The translations under genes and the position numbers were made by a program. The notes beneath the pieces are model-generated. The model searched no databases. It worked only from the letters and a program-made list of their open reading frames with translations, and was not told the origin of the DNA. 64,000 nucleotides of DNA from an uncultured Clostridia bacterium (GTDB lineage Bacteria > Bacillota > Clostridia > Christensenellales > Borkfalkiaceae), in NCBI GenBank assembly GCA_944358655.1, contig CALVRO010000004.1, positions 28,327 to 92,326 on the forward strand, given 5' to 3'. Shown here piece after piece: positions 52,046 through 62,300 of this stretch (within the stretch, counting starts at the first letter, position 1; every line of letters starts with the position of its first letter).

Positions 52046-53161
52046 TTAACGTTTGATTATATCCATGTAATCTTCGATGATGCCGATAACCCCGTCGGAG
52101 ATCCCGGTATCGCCGCTTATCTCGTCCTGGGCCGCGCCATAGGCGTCGTCGTACATATCGCCGTAGTAGATCTTGCCGTCGATGACCTGATTTTCGGGAT
52201 TGCTCGTGCCGCCGGAGCCTTCGCCGGGATCTTGCTCCTTATCGCCGGGAGCGTCCCCGTCTTCGTCGCCCTCCTCGCCATCGCCGCCGGGCTTACCGGG
52301 ATCGCCGCCCGGGCCGCTTCCGCCATCACCGATCGGGACGGGCAATTTACCCGACCCATCCTGCTCTGCCTCGATGCCGTCTTCTTCGACAAGGATAAAC
52401 ACGGCAGTAAGCGTTCTGTCGCAATCCACGCCCTTATCGGCACGATAGGCGGAATCGACGCCGTCCGACCAACCGGCAAACATCCATTCGCCCTCTTCGT
52501 CCGTTACGGGAACGGCGCGAACAGCGCCGGCTGTCGTACCCTCGGTTACCTGCTGCGACAATATGAGCTCGCCATTCTCATCAAAATCAAGGCCCTGAAT
52601 GGTACCGGAGCCTTCGATTTTATAGGTAATGGTATAAACATCGGGCGGAACTTCTTCACCTGCAAGCAGCTCGGCGCCGCTGGGAATTATGCCGTTCGCG
52701 CTGAGCGCGGAGACGGTAGTGGTGCCCGCGCCTATAACAAAGGCCGCCGACAGTCCGACAACCAAAGCGGCTGAAGCAACCGCAAACGAAATCTTTTTCC
52801 CCTTCGAGCCTCTGAGGGCAGATACTGCCTCGGCGCGCTGAGCGCTTATAATAACGTCCTCGCTGCCGCGGAACTCAAGCATGGTGACCATTCTTTCGTC
52901 GAGGCCGAGTTCTCTGTCGACCCTTCTCGCGACCGATTTTTCGGTGGGACGGAACAAGACAAAATACAGCACGGGGGCGGTAACGACGGCAACGCCGGCG
53001 AAAATGACGGCCAACAGCCATACCATATCGAATCCCACCATCCAGAAAACAACGGCCGAAACCGCCACGCAGCAGAGCGCGGCGAGCACAGCATAGAGGA
53101 AAGATCTTATCCATCCTTCGAGCACAAGCTGTGCGCGGTACTTGTTCATAAGTTCATGCAT
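52046..53161 (-). CDS. DUF4175-like membrane protein with external InlB-like unit
   Basis: 371 residues. TM helices are near 21-40, 46-69 and 124-144. The cytosolic segment after TM2 (RRVDRELGLDERMVTMLE) resembles DUF4175 proteins found in MoxR operons. Past TM3 comes an InlB/Listeria-Bacteroides-type unit (residues ~175-258, FAGWSDGVDSAYRADKG), then a Gly/Asp/Pro-rich linker (268-325) and a short acidic tail. First gene of the operon, with strong Shine-Dalgarno AAAGGAGG. The name is a family resemblance; function unknown. Confidence 0.75.
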   Translation of the reverse strand: MHELMNKYRAQLVLEGWIRSFLYAVLAALCCVAVSAVVFWMVGFDMVWLLAVIFAGVAVVTAPVLYFVLFRPTEKSVARRVDRELGLDERMVTMLEFRGSEDVIISAQRAEAVSALRGSKGKKISFAVASAALVVGLSAAFVIGAGTTTVSALSANGIIPSGAELLAGEEVPPDVYTITYKIEGSGTIQGLDFDENGELILSQQVTEGTTAGAVRAVPVTDEEGEWMFAGWSDGVDSAYRADKGVDCDRTLTAVFILVEEDGIEAEQDGSGKLPVPIGDGGSGPGGDPGKPGGDGEEGDEDGDAPGDKEQDPGEGSGGTSNPENQVIDGKIYYGDMYDDAYGAAQDEISGDTGISDGVIGIIEDYMDIIKR

Positions 53162-53180
53162 AGTGTTTTCCTCCTTTATA

Positions 53181-53246
53181 TGATTATATAATCAATCTAT
53201 ATACTATTATATAATCAATTATATCACTAAATTTTCATAAAGTAAA
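53181..53246 (-). promoter_or_regulatory. Promoter of the MoxR operon with palindromic operator candidates
   Basis: -35 TTTACT (53246-53241), 17-bp spacer, -10 TATAAT (53223-53218). Downstream of the start lie a perfect 14-bp palindrome TGATTATATAATCA (53181-53194) and a partial second copy (53207-53216). That position would suit a repressor. Confidence 0.65.
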
Positions 53247-53264
53247 GCGATAAAGAGCAAAGGA

Positions 53265-53308
53265 GGGCCTTCGGCATGTAAAAACACGCCGAACGCCCCC
53301 ACTTTTTT
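53265..53308. terminator. Hairpin between the 3266-aa gene and the MoxR operon
   Basis: GGGC-CTTCGGCATGT / ACACGCCGAA-CGCCC hairpin (53265-53298). The T6 tract lies on the plus-strand side (53303-53308). On the minus strand, where the gene is, only TCCTTTGCTCTTT follows, so termination may be partial. Confidence 0.5.
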
Positions 53309-53337
53309 AGTTATACTGCTTATAAGATATACTTATC

Positions 53338-56300
53338 TTATTCGCCTTGTTCCTCCTCTTCGGGATTACCGTAAATGTCGCCGCCATACACGATATGATA
53401 CTCTATCTGTGCATTGCAGCCCGTCATCCAACCAGTCCTCCAGTCGGTGCCTGAATCGGCGGCATACATATAGATGATGACCTTCTGATCTTCGGTCCAC
53501 CCCGTGAAAGCGCTGCTAAATACGGTTATTATCCTTGCATGCAGAGTGATAGATTCCATCTGCGTGCAACCCTGGAACGCCGAAGTGATACTCGTTACAG
53601 ATTCGGGAATGGTTACACTCTTCAATCCGGAATTACCAAACATAACTATAGGAATAAGAGTTATCGCATCATTGAACAGCACAGACTCTATTGAAGAACA
53701 GTTTTCAAAACAGTTCGTTGCATCGGATATGTCGGGCATATAGCTGAGATCGACAAGACCCTGCTTCTGTTCGCTGAGTATCTTCATTTCGCCGTTTTCA
53801 TCGAGTTCATACACCCACACATTTCTGAGCGAGGTACAGCCTGAGAACATATGTGTACCCAACGATGTAAGCGTAGAAGGAATGTAGACGGTCACAAGAT
53901 CCTTGCAGTTCTCGAAAGCATATGAGAAATCGTAGTAGCCGCCGCCGACAGCAGTTGTCGGAATAACTACTTCCGTCAAACCGGTGTTCGCGAACGCTCC
54001 TGCCGACGAAGTACCCTCTATGGCGGTAAGCCCTTCGGGCAGCGTAACCTTCTTCAGGTTGGTTTGATTCATAAATGCGGCACGAGGAATCTTTTTGACG
54101 TTTTCGCCCACGACCAATTCGGTAATGGCGCCGCAATCTTTAAACAGAGGATAGCCGCTGCTGTATGTAGTAGTAACATTTATCGCATTGTAAACTACCT
54201 TAGTGAGCGCAGTGCATCCGCTGATCGTTGAGAGCGTAGTGACGTTTTCGGGTATGGTTATCGACTCGAGCGCCGTGCAGTTGTTAAACGCACTGCTGAG
54301 GCTTGTAAGAGTTGAAGGCAGAGATATCGATTTGAGGGATGTGCAGTTATCAAACGCATTATTGCCTATACTCGTAACACCTTCGGGAATGACAAGGCTT
54401 TCAAGCGACGAGCAATCCTCAAACATATAGCCGCCTATATATGTAGTTCCGACAGGAATTGTAACCTCTTTAAGCGAACTACACCCCGAGAAGATCGAAC
54501 TGGCGTAGGCTTTAAGTATAGTCTTCTCGCCCAAAACTATCGACGTGATGGACGAGCAACCTTCAAACAAAGAACTGGGCAGTTCCTTTAAGCTTTCGGG
54601 AAGAGTGACCTTGCCGTCCTCGCCGTGAATGGTTCCGTCGGCGTCGATATATTTAACCGTTGTAAGATTTGCGCAATCGGCAAATGCCGATATACCTATC
54701 TCGGTGAGGTTATAGGGAAGAACTATCGTTGTGCCCTCGTATCCCGCAAACAAGCGCGAAGTCGTAAGCAGTGTTTCCTCACTGTCTGCGGCAGGTTTGA
54801 TGACTATTTCACCATCGAAGAATGTGAAGCAGTTAGACGAAAGCTGATCGGGCGTGAGAATTATTTTTGTTATATTGCTGGTATTGAGCGCATATCCGCC
54901 GATCTTCGCACCGACAAACTGAGTAAAATCAAACTCTCCGCCAATCGATCCGGGGATATAGGTAACAACACCGCCCGCAGAAGCCAACGCACCGAGCTGA
55001 GTGAAATACGCCGTATTTCCGCTCTCAACGGTGACAGAGCCGCAATTTATAGCATTTTGGCCTATTGTTATGACAGATGCGGGAATAACGAGGCTGTCGA
55101 TACCGCAGTTGAGGAACGCCTGGTAACCTATCGTCTTGAGACCGGCAGGCAGAGTGAGTTCGGTTATCAACTTCGTGGCGAGGAATGCGCTGTCGCCTAT
55201 GCTTGTGATACCGGCGGGCAACTTAACCTTGCCGTCCTCGAGGTCATATGTCTTGTTTGTTGCGGAATATGTGCCTATTGTTGTGAGCACCTCGCAGTGC
55301 GAGAACATGCTTGCAGGTATGGAAGTAAGCTCTGCGGGAATGACGACCGACTTGAGCGCCGTACAGTAGGTAAACGTTCCGGTGTTGGTTGCCGTGGTGA
55401 GATACTCGGCCGAAGTAAGCAGATCGCAATATCCGAACACGTTGGTACCTATTGTAGTGACCGTTGCGGGAACGACCACTCTTGTAAACGCCGTTTCGTA
55501 GAATGCCTGATTACCGAGCGTAGAAACAGACGCAGGCAGCGTCAGCTCGCCCTCTTCACCATAGATATTGTTTGCCTGATCGGTATACTGCACCGTTTTG
55601 AGGTTTATGCATCCGTCGAATGCGCTCCTACCGATATTGGTGATCAAATTACCAAGCACAACTTTTTCAAGCAGCAAGCAATCGGCAAACGTGGAAGCTG
55701 TTGTTGTAGCGTTTGTGGCCGTACCTATCTTGGTGACGCTTGCGGGAAGCGTTATCTCCTTCACGGCCGTATTCTGGAAAGCATAGTTGCCCAAAGTTGT
55801 GAGCGACGAAGGCAGCGAGAATACACCCTCCTCGTTGCGCGTAGTGTTGCCGTTATTTGTTATGTCAATTATCGACAGCGACACACAGTTCTGGAAAGCG
55901 TAATTGTTGATCTCGGTGAGGCTGCTGCCGAGAACTACTCTGTGCAAGCTCTCGCAGCCGGCAAATGTATATGCAGATGCCGCGGTACCTATAGCCGTAA
56001 TGTCGGGCATTATCACCTCGGTAAGCGAAATGCAATTCCTGAACATGTAGTTACCCAACTCGGCTGCGCACCCGGTGAGATCGACATACTTAAGCTGCTC
56101 GCAGGCCGAGAACACATAGGTTCCAAACTTATCAACATTGTTTGCAATAACAACTTTTTCAAGACCTGTCTCGGAGAATGTGTAGTTACCGAAAGTAGTC
56201 AGCGACGCGGGTATGGTTGCCACGTTCTCCTCTCCGACTACAGCATCCTTTTCGCCGTAATACTGAACGGTCTTTAACGCAAGGCAGTCGCGGAACACAT

Positions 56301-59300
56301 ATGTACCGGTTTCGGTAATATATTGCGACAATACCACCTTTTTAAGGCTTGCGCAGGCGTCGAACATGTTATTGGACAACTTTGTCACGCCCTTGAGATT
56401 GAGGTAGGCCTCCTGCACCTTGGAGTTCTTGAACAGGTTTGTTCCGAGAGAGGTGAGATTTTCGCCGAGAGTGACCTTGGTTATAGCCGTCTCCTGGAAT
56501 ACGCTATTACCAAGCTTAACCACGGAAACAGGGAGCACGACCTCGTTGTCCTCACCGACAATCGTCTTGTTGGAGTTGGTGTAATACCCAACCGTTGTGA
56601 GCGCGAGGCATCCGTCGAAAGCCGTATTGCCTATTTCTTCAAGGCGCTCGCCGAGCACTATCCTTTCAAGCCCCGAATCCTGGAAAGCATTGGCGTTTAT
56701 CTTGGTTACATACCTTGCATCTATGCTCTTGAGCGAAGTGCATCCCTTGAACATACTTGAAGTTATCTGCCCGAAGGCCTGACCGAGCGTGACTTCTGCA
56801 AGTGCGGTACAGCCCGAGAAGAGAGTCGATCCGCCGCTTGAATACGTTGCATTGATCGTTGCTTTGGTCAGATTCACACAGTTATAGAACAAATTATTGC
56901 CGATCGTTGTGACAGATGAAGGAATGGTCACCTCGGTAATACCCGAATATGAGAACGCCTGTAAACCTATGGACGTTACGGTGTCGGGAATAGTTACCGC
57001 GCCGAGGTAGCTGCAGCAGGTAAACGCATAGTTGCCGATCGACTTAAGACCGAGATCCTCTTCCTTGACTTCGGGATGAGCTTCCGCATACGCCTTGATA
57101 TCCGCCTCGCTTGCAAACTGAATGGTCTGCAGGCTGCGGCAGTTTTCGAAGGCATAGGCGCCTATCTGATTGAGCGAAGCGGGAAGCACGAGCGTCTTTA
57201 TGGTATTCTGCCCGGCAAAGGCCGAGGCGGCTATTGCCGTTATACCCTCGGGTATGCGATATGTGCCGTCGCTGTTCTCGCCGAGAACATAGCCGTAAGC
57301 GCTGTAAATGGTGGTACCGTCGATATCGAGGACGAGGGGCGATCCGTTGGGGTCGAGCTTGAAGTCTGTTCCCGTAGCAGGAATTACAAGTTCGGTAATA
57401 AAGCTTGTGCCCGAAAGTACGGCAGTCAAGTTTTCGATATATGTGGCGAGCTCAAGCTTGGTAAGATCGTAGCAGCGGTTGAAAATGGTTGTGCCTAACT
57501 TGACGGTCTCCGCAGTCGATTCGGGGAACTTGAAGGAGGTTATCGCCGAATCCTCGAAGACGCGATTGCCCATCGTTGTGAGATCGCTGCGCTGAACGCC
57601 GTCCTTGTCGGCCTTAGTGAGCATCTCCACCGTTGTAAGATCGCGGCAGGAAGCAAACGCTACCAAATCGAGCGTCTGTACCGTGGCGGGAATCTTTATA
57701 GAGGTAATACCAGACCCGTAGAACGACATCTGCCCTATGCCCGTCAGGACGACGCAATTTTCAAGATTGACAGATTTAAGCGTCTTTAAACCGTTGAACA
57801 AGTAGTCCGGTACTTCGGTCAACTGACAATTTTCGGCAAACGTTACGGTAGTAAGCTTGTCGCAACCGTAGAACACTCCCCATGTGGATTGACCGGCCTC
57901 TAACGTGGTCAGCGATGAAGGGAAATATATGCTGGTGATTGTGCTTTCCGAGAAAGCGAGCACTCCTACTTTGGTAGTGCCTTCGGGAAGCACGACATCG
58001 CCTAAAGAGGTATTGACAAACGCATTATTGGATATTACAAGGCCGTTGGCGTTTTTCTGCGCAAATTTGACCTCGGTGAGGTTGACGGCGCCGACAAAGG
58101 CATACTGCCCTATATTTGTGACCGTCGAAGGGATATTGATAGATTTGATTCCTATAATATCCTCGAAGCCTTGCAGCGTTCCGCTTTTCGCATTGCCGCT
58201 ACTGAAGGCATACGCACCTATTTTTGTAAGTCTTTCGGGAAGAACTATGCTCTTGAGAGAAACGCATCCCGAGAAGGTGCCATAATATGTGGTAAAGCCT
58301 GTGCCGCTTGACATTGTGCCGTCGGCAATTTCAAGGGGCGCCGTTCCGCCGTCCTCAAACGTGACGGTTTCAAGATAGAGGCACTTATAGAAAGCCTGAA
58401 CGCCTATCTTGGTTACGGTATTGGGGATAGTTATCTCCTTGATAAGCGTTTCGGCAAACATCTTATCGGGTATTTCGGTAAGACCCTGAGGAAGCCTTAA
58501 AGATTCCAAAGCGGATTCGGCCGAGTAATCGGTCGCAAACACGGCCTTGCCGAAAGTGAACTTCTTGCCCTCTTCCAGATTGCCGAATACTATTCTGGTT
58601 ATACGGGAGCTGTTAAAGAACGCCGCGTCCCTTGTGGAAGATACAGTATCGGGCACCGTAATAACCCCGTTTTCGCCTTCATTGAGGTAGGGCGAGAATG
58701 CGAGCACGGAATAATCGCCCTCGTCGTCCTTTTCATAGAGGACGTTTTGAACGACGCCGAACTTCTTGCCTCCGTCATTCATCTTGATCTCGGCAAGATT
58801 TTCGCTGTTATAGAAGATATTTATTGCCGTGGTGTAAGCCGACATGGTAGAGATATCTTCAAACCCATCGCCGACCTCTTCCAAAGTTGTAGGCAATGTT
58901 ATTGTTTTGAGACGCGAACAATTCGCGAACGCCATATCGCCTATTGTTTTTACGCCCTCGGGCACAACAAAGGAAGTGAACCCGTCGCAGGAATAGAATG
59001 CATAGGCGCCTATACTTACAGTCCTTTCGGGCAGAGTAATGGAGGTAAGCGCGTCGTTTCCGTAGAATGCGCGGTCGCCTATCGTCAGCTCTACCTGCTG
59101 AGCCCCTGCGGGAGTTTCGGTGAAGATAATTTCCTCTATACTTGCATTTTTATAGAAAGCATTATCCTCTATAACCTTGACATTCGGCCCGATAACCACC
59201 GTTTTAAGGTTCTCAGCCGCCGCAAAAACGCCTGTACTGATCACCTCGACAGTATCCGGAACAGTATAGCTGGTTGTTTGAGGATCGTCAAAATAATAGA

Positions 59301-62300
59301 GAAGTCTCTTGCCGTCGGCGCTGAGCAGAGCGTCACTGCTGACGAAGTTATCGTTTGCGGGATCGACCTCAACGCTATTAAGATTGGAAGATCCGAAGAT
59401 AGCTATGATGTTTATTTCCTTAACATTCGGCCCTATGATAAGCGATTTTACATAACCGGTACCCACGTCGGCATCGGTAAGGAAAGCGCCGTCGGCATAA
59501 TCTATCTCTTCTCTCGAAGCGTTTACCGTGACGGTGAAGAGATGGGATGTTGCGCCGAAAGCATGCGCTTCGAGCGTGACAAGGTTGGCGGGAAGAACGA
59601 CTTCGCTAAGGCCGGTGCAGCTGTAGAAGGCATATTCGCGGATAATAAGGTCTGCGCCGTCGGCATCGTCTTCGAAAAGAAGCTTGGTAATGCCCGAACA
59701 ACCGCGGAAAGCTTCCTTGCCAATTTCCTGAACTTCGGCATGGATCTCTACGCTTGTGATGTTCTTGCACCCGTAAAACGCACTCTCGGCTATTACCCTG
59801 ACGCTGTCGGGAATAATAACGGCCGTATCGCGGTATCTGGGGCAATAGAACAGCGTCTTACCGCTATCGGTGAGTATCATGCCGTCCTCGGAAGTGTATT
59901 TGCCGCCTTCACCGGAGATATTGAGCTTTTTAAGCGTTACAACGTCCTGGAATATCGCGTCTCTTATCTCGGTTATACGCGAGGGCAGAGTGAGCTCGGT
60001 TATGGAAGCCACATGTTCGTAATTGTAAGTCGAACTCGTAGAGCCGAGAAGCTGCGCAAACGCTTCGTCGGCGATAGTAAGAGGCACTTCCTCTTTATCT
60101 TCGGGAGTCTCCTCGAAAACGACCGAAGTTATCGCGTCGCTGGCGAACGCCCTGTACCTTATCTCCTTAACGGTATAGGGGATATATATAGTGGAGACCT
60201 CGGTAGATTTAAATACGTACTGAGGAATGATCTGCACGCCTTCGGGAATGTGCACTTCACCCTTTATGCCGCGAGGAACAAACACCAACTCGACGCCAGC
60301 GTTTACATTGGAAATATCCTTTTCGCGGATAAGCAAGCCGTCGTCCGACGAGCTGTAATAGACCTCGTAGGGTCTTTCGGTCCCCATCTCATCCTTTGCG
60401 TTATAGATAACAACCGACTTAAGATTATTGCATCCATAGAACGCAGATCCCGATGAACTTGAACCCTCGCTGCTGACAACTATACTTACTATACTGTCGG
60501 GGATCTCTACGGTCTGAAGGTTGGAACAATTGGCAAAGCATCCCGCCTCAACCGTGGTTACGGGCAAATTGTTATATACGGCGGGAACGCGCATTTTCGT
60601 CATCATCCTGGAACCTGCGCCCTGGCTGACCGCATAGGCCTTTTTACCCGTTTCCGTAGGATGATTTATCTCTCTGAATGTGTATGCATCGATCCATGTG
60701 GCATAGAGAGTACTTGCCTCTGCAATATCCCACACGAACAATCCGTTGCCGTCCGGGTCGGAAACCAAAGTATCGTTACCCTGAACTCTCCAACCGTTGA
60801 AGGCCTTTTCGGCAATAGCGCTGTTCGGAACGGCAAACTCAAACTCCTCACCATATGTTACCTTGATGGTGATCGTGTTCGTGCCGTCGCTGAACGCGCC
60901 CTCTTCGGCGGGAACGACGAGTTTTACTTCGTACTGGTTAGCCGTCCATTGCGCATAGTAGGTAGTATCGCCGTCGAAAATTCCGCCGGACGTCACGGCC
61001 TGACCACCCGTGAGGGCGGTGGCCCACGTTACAAACGTGTATCCGGTGCGATCGACCTTTTCGGGAAGAGTGATGGTGTCGCCGGCGACATAGAACAGCT
61101 CTGTTTTGTTTATACCGTCGCCGTGATCGAGCGTCAGCGTCTCGGCACTGACTGTTATCTTTTCCCACGCGGTGATCTTGTCGTCCTCGTAGAAGCCGAC
61201 TTCGATAGTATTGGTTCCTGCCTTGGTGAGCGTTACGGGGCATGTAACTACATTGCCGACGTTAACTATCTCGCCGCCGTTTATCCTTACGCCGTATTCA
61301 ACAGCGCCTATGACCGAGTTCCAGCTGATCGCCCCTCCGTCATACTCCAGACCGGTAATTGCACGGGCTATGGTCTGCGCAGAGGATTTGAAGGAAGAAT
61401 TTATCGCGTCGGCGGCGACGGCCTGGACGGTGACGACGATATCGTCTAATTCCTGACCGCTGAGGTCTATCGAAGCGGAAGTTACGGTTTGTACCTTGCC
61501 GTTTATGGTGACGGTGTAGCTTATGGCGTCCTCGACCTCGTCCCAGACGATGCTGTTGCCCGAGGCGCGGATGTTGGAAGGCGTTGCAAGCCTTGTCTTG
61601 TTATAAGTTGTCTGAGCCGCCTCGGGAGAGAGCCAGCCGTGATTATAAGGCGTGACCGAAATTTCGAGCTCGCCGTAGTATTTAGAAAGATCTACGGAGT
61701 TTTCCTGATTGGCATTGACCGTGACAGAGTCCGTCGCATCGCCGCTCTTGACCGTGACCTTATAGCTTTCGGCATTTTCGACTGCCGTCCATGTAAGCTT
61801 ATCCGTGGCGCTGTCCACGCTCACCGCAGTTGTGCCGAGGGTGCGCTCGAAGGAGTACTCGGCGACAGAGTCGACGTAGCCTTCGGCCGTCGCCCTGACG
61901 GTGAACTTTATGGGGCCGCTCTCCATATTGCACTCGGAGAAGTCGTATGCGGCGCCCTCGAGAGAGATCTCGTTGGTGTTGTGAGCGGGGTTGTCGCAAT
62001 CAACGCTGATATAGTAGGCGGTGGCCCCCGCGACCTCGTTGAATGTGAGGACGGAACCCTCTACGCTGAAGAGCGAGACCCTTGCGAGGCCCTTATTCTT
62101 ATAATATGCCGTGGCCGTTTTGCCGTTGACCGTCAGCGTGACGACATAGTCGCCCGCGGCCTGAGCAGAGAAGTCGAGCGCCATGCTCGTGCCCGATTCG
62201 GCGCGGTCGTTGACAATCTTGTCGCCGTCCGGGCCGGTGACCGTCAGACGGTACTGAGCGCCCACGCCGGCAGAGCTCCAGCTTATGCCCGTGCCGTTTA

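Noticed and set aside
53800-60600. Regular repeats that might suggest a CRISPR array
   Set aside because: The periodicity is coding: ~69-bp LRR_5 units with diverged sequence, not identical repeats with unique spacers.
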